Shown here: in pieces, positions 33,463-45,072 of the stretch
How the letters are laid out: every line of letters starts with the position of its first letter
Position numbering within the stretch: position 1 is the first letter of the stretch
NCBI GenBank assembly: GCA_963931925.1
Contig: OZ007567.1
Location: 83,340,677 to 83,404,676 of the forward strand
Source: Onchidella celtica
Taxonomy: Eukaryota > Mollusca > Gastropoda > Systellommatophora > Onchidiidae
Reading direction: 5' to 3'
DNA: 64,000 nucleotides
Notes under the pieces: model-generated
What the model saw: only the letters and a program-made list of their open reading frames with translations
Database searches by the model: none
Told to the model about the DNA's origin: nothing
Program-made: the position numbers and the translations under genes

Positions 33463-36400
33463 ATGGCGGAACTCCAACAATTAATGAAGTTGGGTAAGGA
33501 ACTTGGCCTTGAGGGAGAAGAGCTACGCGGCTGGATTAAAGAACAGCAGGCGGATTTGCGCGATGAGCGTGCTAAGGATAGAGAGCGAGAAAAAGAGGCT
33601 CAAGAGCGACAGAGAGAAGAGGAAAGAGAGGCTAAGGCTCGACAGAGAGAAGAGGATAGAGAGGCTAAGGCTCAGCAACAGGAAAGAGAGGCTAAGGAAC
33701 GGGAGCAGGAGAGGGAGTTAAAGTTAAGGGAGATAGAAGCTCAAGAACGGGAGATAAAGTTAAAGGAGATAGAGGCGCAAGTAAAGATCGCCGAGTTGGA
33801 AATCAAAAAGAATGCGCCAACAGAAACAGTTGAGCGGCAGGTACACAATAAAGGTGGCGTTAGGATTAAGCTCCCTACGTTCGACGACCGGAAGGACGAC
33901 ATAGACGCCTTCCTTTACAGGTTCGAACTGAACGCACAATTGCAATGGGGGGAAAATAAGGAATTATGGTCCACGTACCTGGCGTCTCTATTGCAGGGGC
34001 GAGCGTTAACCTACTTTAAAGAGCTACAGCGCGAAGACGTGCAAGATTACGATAAGCTGAAGGCTTTGCTGCTTCGCCGATTTGCGCGTACCGAGGAATA
34101 TTTCCGGGAGCAGTTTAGGCGAGCACGTGCGGATACCAGGGAGGACTTTGCTGCCTTCGTCGCGAGACTAACGGAATATTTCGCGAACTGGGTAGACTTG
34201 GCGCATGTGGGCGCGGATTTTGCTAAACTGAAAGACCTAATGATCCGTGACCAGCTGTACGCGTCGTGCCACAAAGATCTGGTGGCTTTCCTGAAAGAAA
34301 ACGAACCCGCGACGGTGCAGGAGGCGTCTAAGTTGGCGGAAGCATACCGTACGGCACATCCGTCCAAACCAGTCGCCAGGGCGTACGTCCAAGATGCTGG
34401 GTACGTCGCCGTGGTTGAGGGGTCGCCGGCAGGACTTAGGGACAGGTCGCGTCAGCGTGGTGCCTATAGTGGGCAAGCCCAGGGGCAGCGTAGGGGCTAT
34501 CACCAATCACCTGCATATGGATCCGGTAAGTTTGACCGAGCAGGAGGGCTAGGTCGCGGTAATGGCCGGGGGCGATTTGTGACCTTTGCCGATGACCGAC
34601 GGCATAGGGACTTTAGTTCCGGTCGCGATGGGTCACGGGGACCCAGGCCTAGTGCAGCACAGGGAGCGGAGTGTTGGACTTGCGGACGCGTGGGTCACTT
34701 TTCACGCGAGTGTAGGGCCGCGAAGTGTTGGAACTGCGGAAGAGCAGATCACATCAGCGTGAACTGCCCTGCAGGTAGGATAGCGGCGAAGGTGGACAGT
34801 GGCTCCAGTCCATATTCCCCTAATAAATTTCATCATGCGGCTGCGTGTGTTACATCGGACAACGGAGGCGGACAGTATTCTAAGTGTCCCAGTTGTGAGA
34901 AGTTATTATCTTCCGGTGTTTTACCTTGTGGGAGAAAGATCCCCGTTATAAATTCATGTCATACAGGAGGTGGTCTTAGGGTTTATCCGGGGTTTGTTGG
35001 GGACGAACCGGTCTCGGTTTTACGAGATACAGGATCTACCGTTGTGGGAGTGCATAGGGACTGCATTCGGGATTCACAGCTTACAGGTGAGACTGTCCCG
35101 TGCATCCAATTTTCGGGGGCCATTGAGAAATTACCCATGGCAAGAATAGTGATAGATACACCTTTCCTTAGCGGGGAAGTCGAAGCAGTCGTTGGTTGTT
35201 TTCCAGGCGCCCAGCTCATCATTGGGAATGTATCACGGGTAGTTTCCCCTTCCGATGAGAACGTGCAAGCATGGTCGCAATCAAAAGGTATTGACTTTTG
35301 CCCGCGGTCGAAACACGTCGACAGGTAGCTGATAAAGATAAGATTAGACCTTTGGCGACGCCAGCGGTCAACCTAGATATCACGCCAGAGCGCTTGGCGA
35401 GATTACCAAGGGAGGACCCATCATTAAACCCATGTTTTGGGGAAGCGCGAACCGAGAAAACGAGGAAATATAAGAACGGCTCGTCTTCCTTTGTTGTTCA
35501 GGCGGGCATTCTGTTCCGTAAGTATGTAACGGTGACCTCCATTTTAAAGCAGGTCGTTGTGCCAGCGTTGCTGATCGCAACAGTATTGCATTTGGCACAT
35601 GATGTCCCATTAGCGGGTCATATGGGAAGTGCTAGAACCAAGCAGAGAGTTCTGAAAGATTTTTATTGGCCGTCAGTATACAGAGATGTACGGTTATATT
35701 GTAAGACGTGCAGTGCGTGCCAAAAGACGACGCATAAGGGTCGTACACCCCAGGCTCCTCGTCAAAAGATCCCCACGGTTTCGGAACCGGTTAAAAAGGT
35801 TTCGATAGACCTTGTTGATTTAAGAGAAAGATTATCTTCAGCGCGCACTATAGCAGAAGAAGCTTCTAGTGTCGCTTCGAAAAGAGCAAAAGACTATAAA
35901 GGTAGAGGTTCCAAATTGAGAATTTTTAAGCCAGGAGACAAGGTCCTATTGTTGTTACCTACGGACCATAATAAGTTATTGATGACATGGAAAGGCCCTT
36001 AAGTTATTGAGCGAGTTGTTTCAAAGGTAGATTACGCTATCCACATTGATGGAACGAGTAAGGTTTTCCATGTTAATATGCTACAGAGATTTTATGAGAG
36101 ACCACAGTATCTGTGTGCACAGACAAGACCAGAGGAGACTGTCTTCTCTATTGCTTGTACGGGGGTCGTAGACCAGTTGGACTGTGACGTAAGCGACACC
36201 GAGGCGCAGGAAGAGTTACAAATTCAATTGCCGGAGTTAACTCCGACACAAGGTTACAGGGACGTAAAAATTAACCCTGACCTTACGAGTTCAAGGAGTA
36301 GGGAACTTAAGACCCTGCTAGCGTCATCCCCGGATGTTGTTACGGATTTGCCGGGTCGCACTACGGTGATCCAGCACCAAATAAAGTTGACTTCGGATAA

Positions 36401-37652
36401 GCCAGTATTTCTTAGACCTTATCCGTTGCCTTTTTCTTCGAGAGATAGAGTCATAAAGGAAGTTGAGTCAATGTTGAAGTTAGATGTGATAGAACCATCA
36501 ACATCGCCGTATTCATCACCCATCGTCCTCGTGAAAAAACTTGATGGATCGGTGCGGTTCTGTATTGATTTTCGAAGATTGAACACTATTACGGTAGGCG
36601 ATAGGGAGCCTATTCCGTTTCAGGAGGAATTAATAGCTTCATTGGCCGGGTCCACGTGGTTTTCCAAGATAGATTTAACGAAAGGGTATTGGGAAATCCC
36701 GCTTACTGAGGAGTCTAAACAATACACGGCGTTCCAAACGCCCATTGGATTATTCCAATTTAAGGTCATGCCATTTGGGTTGGTAAACGCGCCAGCGACG
36801 TTTGCACGATTAATGAGATTAGTGTTGAAGGACATACCTAATGTCGTGTCATTCTTTGACGATATAGCATGTCATACGTCGACATGGTCTGATCATATTC
36901 AGACACTAACAGTAATTTTTCAACGATTACGTCATTTTGGGTTAACTGCTAAACCCGCAAAGATGGATTTGGCATGTCCAGAGATAGTATTCTTAGGACA
37001 TATCGTGGGTAGAGGTGTTCAGAGACCTGAAGTAACAAAAATTGACAAATTAGTAGGGTTGCAAATCCCTAAAACAAAGAAACAAGTCAGAAGCTTAGTG
37101 GGAATTTTAAATTATTACAGAAAGTTCATTCCAAATTTTTCCTCCTTGTCATCTTCTCTTACTGACCTTACTAAGAAGGGACAACCCGATAAGGTCCAGT
37201 GGACGTCTGAATGTCAGACAGCATTTGATAATTTGGTGACAGCATTATCATCGTCACCCATTCTGATATTACCCGATTTTCGATCTAATTTTATCCTCAG
37301 AACGGATGCGTCGGACTCTGGTGTCGGCGCTTGTCTTCTACAGGAGAAGAACGAATGTCTCCATCCTGTATGTTATGTCAGTAGGAAGTTATTGCAGAGA
37401 GAAAGAAAGTATTCTGTGATAGAGCGTGAGTGTCTTGCCATTGTGTGGTCCGTCCAGAAATTAGGACGTTATCTCATGGGACGAGAATTTTGTATCCAGA
37501 CAGACCACAAGCCACTGACATTTTTGTCGAAGAATCGTTCGTCCAGCCCACGCTTGTCTAGATGGGCATTGGCTTTGCAGCCGTATACCTTCGTTATTCA
37601 ACCAATTCCAGGAACCAGCAATCATATCGCCGACTACCTTAGTCGAGCCTAG
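33463..37652 (+). pseudogene. Gag-Pol of element C, three lesions
   Basis: The frame is open from 33463 to 35328 and holds the coiled coil, capsid-like domain, two CCHC knuckles and protease. Compared with A, one base is missing at about 35301 (TTTTGCCCGCGG). A 528-bp in-frame deletion at 35809-35817 then removes most of the integrase core, including the second Asp and the Glu. TAA at 36000-36002 replaces the Tyr of the GPY motif. RT and RNase H (to 37652) are otherwise intact. The stretch 35625-35805 before the deletion is unusually diverged from A and B. Confidence 0.93.
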
Positions 37653-38007
37653 GGGAAGAGTTCAGGAGCTTATACACCGGAGGACAGGAACATTGACAGG
37701 ATCTGTGTGAATGAGTCGACTTTAAAATATTGACATTATAAATATGATATGAAGAATGGTTGATAGGTTGATTGGTTTTTGATTCTGTATTAGGTATTGT
37801 GTTTAGTTAGCTATTGATGATGTGATACATATATGCATATTGCAGGGCATATTGATCCCCATATTTTCCCCTGATTTCGGTATTTTATATACTAGGGGAA
37901 CTGCTAGGTCATTTTTGTAGTGTAGGTATTGCTCACGCTCACTCGTTGACAGTCATCTTGATGCGATTTGAAATTAATTGCATTAATTTTTTTGGGGTGG
38001 GGGATGA
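37653..38007 (+). other. 3' untranslated region and polypurine tract of element C
   Basis: Non-coding and nearly identical to the same region of A and B; ends in the G-rich tract before 38008. Confidence 0.65.
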
Positions 38008-39237
38008 TGTCACGAGTGGAGTGAGTACAATTAAGGGGATTGCTACAGAGCGGGTGTAGAGTAAGAAGGGCTCACGGCAGACAGGTAGGGAAAGACGTGA
38101 AAGGAAGAGAGTAAAATTAACGCACGAAGACAAGTAAGGAAAGCGTGCATGTTATGAGTGGTGGGGGTCTGAATGAGACGAAAGCGCTGTATTACTATCA
38201 CTGCAAGTTAGAAGGTCCTACTGAACGGACGCTAGTAAGAGCCCAGCGGGCGGACATAAGGGGAGCAGTCGAGAGACCAGTGAGAGAGTTTTTCCAGTGA
38301 TGACTGGTAGGTAGAACGTTGATTGATAATTATGATTGATGTATTATATTATATTCGTCTATTACCATGATGTAAATAAGTATATGTGAGGAATGTGGAA
38401 GTCCTTGATATTGGATATAACAATGTGCGCCATGAGCGATAGATGAAAGTGAGTTCATGGATTTGTAGCGCGAGTGAGTAGTGTGTACTCCGATGGAGGT
38501 GTGTTACCGTAAGATGTGTGGTGAGTGAAAGGTGAACTAGTGTGTGTACGCTTCATGGGTTGTAAGGAGAGGTGGAGTGAATAGAAATGGTAGGGTATTA
38601 TACCAATGTAATGTTATTCTTGTAGGTGCCGAGGTCGGGCCAAAGAGCGCCGCCTACGGTGATAGGCCAGCATAGGGCCGGAGGCCACACATAGGCCAGA
38701 AGTGAGGCTGTCAGTGCAGGACAGTAGAGGCACATAAAGTCGTGGCAGTCAGGCCACGGACAGGGACGTAGATATGAGCGTGAATGTGATAATGTACTAT
38801 TGCCATGTTGAGGGGCTAGTGAACTAATAATGTACTATTGAAATGATAATGTCTATTGAAATGATAATGGGTTATTACCCTGCCGAGGTGCTAGGGGAAT
38901 GCTAAGGTGTATGACAATAGGAAGGTGATATTGAGAGACTGCGGTGCCAGTGAATTATTAATGTGCTATTAAGACCCTGAGGGGAGAGGCTGAGGCCGAA
39001 GTGCCTTTAGGAGTAACTACCGGGTTGTGGACCCGAGGAAGAGTGTGTGTGAGAATAAGGCCGTTGTACGGCAGTTAATTTCAATAATATAATGTATGTA
39101 ATTGCGCTATTATCTGTATAATTATGTTTAATAAATGTGTGAGTCTGATGGATTGTTCTGTTAAGTGTTAAACTTGTTTGTTCGTGATTGTTGTCCTGTC
39201 ATAACTTATTACATCTCCCAGTCTGGGATTTGTGACA
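38008..39237 (+). repeat. 3' LTR of element C
   Basis: 1230 bp, TGTCAC...GTGACA, followed by the right target duplication CAGAT and the LINE ORF. Confidence 0.95.
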
Positions 39238-39242
39238 CAGAT

Positions 39243-42193
39243 ATCTTTGAAACGTAGTTTTGGTCTACCTCTTTGACGTTTTCCCTCTTTTAGCTCACCA
39301 TACAGTATCTGCTTTGGGATTCTACTATCATCCATTCTTTTGACATGTCCTATCCACCTGAGTCGTCTTGTTCTCAGTGTTGCTTGAATGGAGGTGAGCT
39401 TTGCTCGTTTGAGAACTTCGTTGTTGGTGATTTTGTCCTGCCATCTGATGTCCATGATTTTCCGCAGGCAGCGAAGATGGAAGCTGTTTAATCTTTTTTC
39501 GTGTCTTGTATAGGTGGTCCACATTTAGCAGTTATACAACAAGGTACTGATGACACAAGCTTGATAAATAAGAATTTTGGTCTTGAGTGTCAGCTTTTTG
39601 TTGTTCCAAGCTCTCTGAGATAACCTGCCAAAAGTTGTAGCTGCTTTCCCAATTCTGGCGTTTAGTTCTTCATCCAGGGGTAGTGATGCTGTTACTGTGG
39701 AGCCAAGATAGGTAAACTTTTCAACTGAGTTGATCTTGTTGCCGTTCAATGAAATGTCGGGAGGAGATAGTGTACCTTGTCCGATTACCTCTGTCTTTTT
39801 AACACTAATTGTCAAGGAAAAGAGGTCCCATGCATTTGACAATAAGTCCATCATATTTTGCAGTTGTTCGTTGTTTTGGGCTACTACTGCAGCATCGTCT
39901 GCAAAGAGGAGTTCACGCAGCATGATTTCTCGAGTCTTTGTTTTTGCTTTTAACCTGGCCAAGTTGAGCAGAGACCCATCTGATCTTGTTCGGATGAAAA
40001 TACCATCTGTGGAGTCTTGAAAAACGAACTGTAGGAGTGCTGCAAAGTAAATTCCAAATAGAGTTGGTGCCAGTACACATCCTTGTTTTACTCCGGTCTT
40101 CACTGCAAATTTACCTGAGATGTTTCCGTCAAACTGGACGCATGCACTCATGTCGTCATGAAAGGAGATGATCAGCTTCAATAGCTGTGGTGGACATCCA
40201 ATGGACTTCAGTACAATGTAAAGCGATGGTCTGCTTATGGTGTCGAAGGCTTTTGTCAGATCTATGAAAGCCATGTACAGTGGTTTTCCTTGTTCTCTGC
40301 ATTTTTCCTGTAGTTGACGGACTGTAAATATCATGTCTGCAGTTGATCGTTCTGCTCTGAATCCGCATTGGGATTCTGGTAAGATTCTTTCAGCGAGCCT
40401 GTGTAATCGTTTGAGTATGATTTTGGCGAACGCTTTCCCTGTAATACTCATCAATGATATGCCGCGGTAATTGTTACAATCCCCTTTGTCTCCTTTATTC
40501 TTGTAAAGAGTTACAATTTTTGCATTTTTCATATCGGATGGAATTGTTCCAGTTTTCCAGCACACGATAAGTAGGTGGTATAGGTGTGGTAATAGTGTTT
40601 CAAGGTTTTCTTTGAGGACTTCAGCTGGAATGTTATCCTCTCCACAAGCTTTTCCATTTTTCATATCCTGGATGGCTTCAGAGAGTTCTTTCATTGTTGG
40701 TTCCACATCCAGATCCGTCATTTCAGGTAGCTTTGGGACTGCTTCTTCTAAGCCTTGATTTGCTGGCTTTTCGTTTGCATATAGTTTGGAATAATGTTCG
40801 ACCCATCTCTCCAGTTGTTCCTTCTTGTCGGTAAGTTCTTGGCCGTTTTCTGTCTTGATGGGGGCACTTTTTGAAATGGTTGGTCCTAGTGCAACTTTAA
40901 TCTTTTCATACATGTTTCTGGAGTCTCCTGCGTCAGAGGCCGATTGAATTTCAGAGCATAAGTTGGTCCAGTACTCATTGGCGCATTTTCTTGTCTCACT
41001 TTGAACCTTTGCCTTGATGTGTTTGAATTTGTCTTTGTTGCTCTGCGAGCGATCTTTCTTGTATTCAAGCATCATTTTCCTCTTTTCTTCTAACAGGGGA
41101 AGAAGTGTGGTGGAGTTTTCTTCAACCCAATCATGTCTGAAAGATGGCTTTGTACCATAAGCTGTTGAGGCACTGTTATATATGTTGGTCTTAATTGTGT
41201 TCCATGTTTCATCCACGCTTGGTGATTCCATATCATTTACCGGGATGTTACTAAATTCTCTTGTGAAAGCGTTCTTACAGTCTTCTTGTTTTGCTTTTGT
41301 AATGTTTAATTTGGGTTGTCGTTTCGTGATGCTCCTAAATATTCTCATTGGCTTTGTTTGCATTTTGCTGATCACAAGGGCGTGGTCTGTATCGCAGTCA
41401 GCGCTGTGGAAGCTCCTTGTTGATTTAACCGTGTTCAGATCTTTCCTTCTGGTGATAATCAAGTCCAATTGATGCCAATGTCCTGATCTTGGGTGTTGCC
41501 ACGTAACTTTCTTTGAGTCATTCAATTTGAAGAAGGTGTTGGTAATGCATAAGTCATTTTGTGAACAGAATTCCAGGAGACGCTGTCCATTTTCGTTAAT
41601 TTTGCCTATGCCGTGGTGTCCTAGGCAAACAGGCCAAGACTGATGGTCCGCGCCAACTCTTGCGTTGAAGTCTCCTAAGAGAACTACTGATTCGTTTTTT
41701 GGAATGGTGGCATACATTTTGTTTAGCATGTTGTAGAACTGGTCCTTATCGTCTGCTGATGACATAAGCGTTGGTGCGTAAACACAGATTATGTTGGCGT
41801 GACCAGTTTTTGTGCGTAATCTTAGGGAAATGAGTCTTTCAGACTTTCCAGTGGGTGTGTTGATGGAACTGAGCAGGCGATTGTTGATGGCAAAGCCAAC
41901 ACTATGACGACGAGGTTGGTTCGAGTCAAGTCCTTTCCAAAAAAATGTGTAGTGTTGCTCTTTGAGTGTACCAGTATCTGCCAGTCTGGTTTCTTGTAAA
42001 GCTGCGATGTCCACTTTCAGCTAAGCAATCCTTTGTCAATTATTGCAGTTTTTCTTAATGAGTTGTTCTTTGTCATATCGATGTTTTGGTCAAGTCCAGG
42101 GCACATGGTCCTAACGTTCCAAGTGCTAATTTTAATTTGGTTTTTTCGTTTTGAGCGAGGTACATCATTTACATCAACTTTTCGATTTTTGAT
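39243..42193 (-). pseudogene. LINE ORF: APE endonuclease and reverse transcriptase, broken
   Basis: Read on the minus strand. The frame is open from 42193 and shows STWNVRTM, the start of an APE-type endonuclease. Near 42018 one base is missing, so IDKGLLS and LKVDIAALQETRL are in different frames. The main frame 42014-39525 then has LLGDFNARVGAD and LDLIITRR (endonuclease), GFRAERSTADMIF, GVKQGCVLAPTLF and LLFADDAAVV (RT). A TAA at 39525-39527 interrupts the C-terminal region (LLYNC-stop-MWTTYTRHEKRLNSF), after which the frame continues to the Gypsy C insertion. All three changes abolish a full-length protein. Confidence 0.9.
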
Positions 42194-42400
42194 CTATCCC
42201 CATGTACCCAATGAGGCAGGCAGATGTGGCGGGTCGGCACCCAACTGGCTGAGGGCTGCTCAGCTTAAGGCGGGCGGTAGCTGACCAGTGTAACTAAATA
42301 GTCACTCCCACCGATAGAAGAGGCCCCTGGCGCCTTCCCCTTCGCCAATTTGGGAAGACTTAAAACCGGTAACTGCCCCTCCCCTTGTTGTTTTCATGGC

Positions 42401-42500
42401 ATTACCCATGACAGAGTGACATCTCCGTGTTGACATAGAGCTGTGAGAGCATTACCCATGACAGAGTGACATCTCCGTGTTGACATAGAGCTGTGAGAGC
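42401..42500. repeat. 50-bp tandem duplication in the LINE 5' region
   Basis: Two perfect copies of a 50-bp unit beginning ATTACCCATGACAGAGTGAC (42401-42450 and 42451-42500). A second pair sharing CTCCCGAGTC and ACACAAGGCAGTGCGG lies at about 42790-42880. Both fall in the 5' region of the minus-strand LINE, where promoter-bearing repeats are common. Confidence 0.85.
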
Positions 42501-43028
42501 TTTTTGGGCATGGGTTTTGTGCACTGTATTTGCCCAGGTTGGCAGTGTTCTCCCTCTGTATGCTGCATTAGCCTGGGCAAAAAGTATGGAACCTGTGCCT
42601 AGCCCATTTTGCACAGACCCCCTCTCTTCTCCACAGATTTAATCCAAGGGAAAGGCATAGCCAATACGTTTGGAATCGCATAGAGCTGCAGGGGATGCCA
42701 GAGGATGGATTGGAGCAGACCTCCCCACCAACTGCCTTGGGGTCCCTCCCACCGGATTTTGTTTGGGTTTACTCCCTAGCCTTTAACTCTCCCGAGTCAC
42801 ACACAAGGCAGTGCGGTTTTTTATCAGGGTTTTCTCCCCCAGCCTTTGACACTCCCGAGTCTCACACAAGGCAGTGCGGACAGTACCAGGTAGTATTGTA
42901 CACTGTCATGCAATAGCAGCTATGCCGACCTGACATCAGATTAATATATATATATACCATATATACATATATATATGTTTGTGTGTATGTATGTGCACTG
43001 AGATGGCATATTTACTTACATGATACAG

Positions 43029-43149
43029 GTATGAAAAAGCAATAAGACTTTACTTCACTCACCCTGCAGTACAAGGAATTATAATCTGGGGGTTCTGGGA
43101 TCACGACATTGATCCCCTCCAGGCTTTGGTGCATGGCTATTCTTATACA
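43029..43149 (+). CDS. GH10 gene 1, exon YEKAIRLYFTHPAVQG
   Basis: 121 bp after TGATACAG. It encodes the last GH10 strand with IIIWGFWDHDIDPLQ, the WGFWD signature. It joins the GC-donor exon as TG|G TAT GAA. Donor ACA|GTAAGT. Confidence 0.93.
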
Positions 43150-44329
43150 GTAAGTACAACAATGCAACAAACAAACAAAAAAACAGCTTTCCTATTAAAC
43201 ATATTATTAACCCCATTATCGAAAACTTTATTTGAAGCGTTGTTGTTTACGGGCGGACATCAGAGTTCTTCCCACCAACGGCCGAAAATGGGGTGGTGGA
43301 CGATTTGGGCTAATACTTTCAACAGGTTCTACGTTCATGTCTAATACCATCGGGAGGAGTTCCATTTGAGTCTTATGATAGGGATACTACAAGGGCGCCA
43401 CTTTATGACCGTCCGTGAGTAGTGGGGGGGGGGGGGGGGAGAGGCAGGGAGCAACCCCCACCCACGAGCTAAGTCTTCTAGATGGCTGTTTTCATAGTAA
43501 ATGCGCAGCCCGGTGATTAACACCGAGAACATGAAATATGTTCCTGACTAAAGTCAGTACCATGGACTAAAGTCAGTACCATGTCTCGCCTATAGTACTC
43601 CTTCCGAAACTTCTCCAATGAAAAGTAGAGATGAAAGCAACTCCCTCACTCATGTTTAAATCTATCAATTAAGGTCACAAGTTCCATGCTGCAGAATTTC
43701 TCATACCAATCAAAGGGAAACAGAAACACTATCAGAATCCAAGGCAGTCCATCTCATCATTATAAAACTCTTTAACCCTTTACTTGCCAATGCCGAAAAG
43801 TTGCAATTTTCATATTTCCTGTTACTTTCAGATATGCTTATTGCAGTCGCTTCAAGGCGTGAATGTGAACTGCTTAGCGAACTATTGCAATTTTCAACAA
43901 AGGATTTTCACTTTTCTATAATTTGACAAGCCGCACTACAACGCTCAACCCACGAGTTTGCGCTGCTGGCACTGAAAGGGTTAAACCAACAGTCGTGCAT
44001 CACACTGCATGCAATCTACCGTTCAAAAAATGTTTTTACACATATTAAAGAACGCAGAGTCAAAAATTGATAATGTTTGAAGCAGCCCCGCTGCTTTTTA
44101 TATTCGTTTTTATTGTTCCAGTTGACTAGCTGGAGGCATCCGAGAGACTGACCAGTTCATGGAGAGTGAGAATAATGTAACTGTTAAGGTGATTTGTTCT
44201 ATGATGATTTCAATATCAAACTTATGAACTACTGAAGTCCCATTGCAATGCATACCGAAACACTTAGAATCTAGACAAACTTAAAATTGTCATTACATAT
44301 CGTTCCACACATTGATAAATCTCTGAGTT

Positions 44330-44515
44330 TCTTGATCTGTTGCTGAACTGGGAACCGGTATAAAAACAAGTAAGACTGTACTGGTCAGTTTCTAACCACG
44401 TTTATTGAGTCGCCATGACAGTTGAGAGTCTCTCGGGACCATACAGTGTTTTCATACAATTCTTATAATTGTTAGGGAGCAATCATTGTTCTAGACTAGA
44501 TATGCCCAATCAACA
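44330..44515 (-). repeat. 3' LTR (minus strand) of the Mag-like element
   Basis: 186 bp. On the minus strand it is preceded by an A-rich polypurine tract (AAAAAAAAAAAGGA, complementary to 44516-44530). Confidence 0.9.
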
Positions 44516-45072
44516 TCCTTTTTTTTTTTTGATACAATGATAATTTGATAGTACACTTTCATACATCTTCCTTTCTTATCAAACAAAAAAAAATCATAAT
44601 ACAAAATATGCATCTCAATATTTAAAATATTGTGTATAACTAACTACTGCATACTAAATCAAAACAATTCTACTGGTTGAAATTGATTGTTCATCATGCT
44701 TAAAATTGAAGCGTACATCATATGATTATAATACTGTAATAGTGGCCGTAATAAATTTTATACATGATCTCAAATCAAATGTTCGGCACTGTACTATTGT
44801 TCATGGCTCATTGACTGAAATATGTAGTTAATTAAACATTAATTTCAACATGAAATAAAAATGAAGATAATACTAAAAGACTCTTGTCTCAAATTAAACT
44901 GAATAAGTTTGAAATCTGATTGTGAAAATAAATTTTTTTTCTACCAATCGCATCATAATCGAAATAAGACAAAAATGCTTTTGCCATAGGGGCATTAATT
45001 TAGTGTCTATAATGACTTAGTGTGTGTGTTTTTTGTTGTGGTCGCTGCACTACCCATAATAATAACATATTC

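Larger units (their letters stand above)
22970..39237 (+). mobile_element. Gypsy-type element C, interrupted by element B
   Basis: Target duplication CAGAT at 22965-22969 and 39238-39242. The 5' LTR is split (22970-23504 and 31777-32471) by element B; the 3' LTR is 38008-39237. Both LTRs are 1230 bp when rejoined and differ by only two substitutions that I can see. Same family as element A. Confidence 0.95.
22641..42930 (-). mobile_element. APE-type LINE (RTE-like), interrupted by Gypsy C and B
   Basis: A 13-bp target duplication TGACATCAGATTA flanks the element at 22628-22640 and 42931-42943. Read on the minus strand it has a 5' region (42930-42197), one ORF with endonuclease and RT, and a short 3' UTR without poly(A), ending at 22641. 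Gypsy C sits inside the ORF (22970-39237). Without it the LINE is about 4.0 kb. RTE assignment is by general appearance of the RT and C-terminal region. Confidence 0.88.
22256..43028 (+). other. 20.8-kb GC-AG intron filled by nested retrotransposons
   Basis: Donor GCAAGTG, acceptor TGATACAG. Of 20,773 bp, 22641-42930 is the LINE with the two Gypsy elements inside it. The remaining 22256-22627 and 42944-43028 are unique or AT-rich; 42944-42994 is a TA/TG microsatellite. Confidence 0.85.

Noticed and set aside
23505-39237. Elements B and C as a head-to-tail tandem array from unequal recombination
   Set aside because: Each has its own LTR pair and its own target duplication (TAGTG and CAGAT), and B interrupts the LTR of C; nested insertion explains every junction.
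42695-42916. 73-codon plus-strand frame
   Set aside because: It overlaps the repeated 5' region of the minus-strand LINE and has no recognisable motif.
44338-44515. LTR of 178 bp starting TGTTGCTG for the Mag-like element
   Set aside because: This choice gives no target duplication; moving the start to 44330 gives GAGTT on both sides, 7-bp inverted ends and a primer site directly adjoining the LTR.
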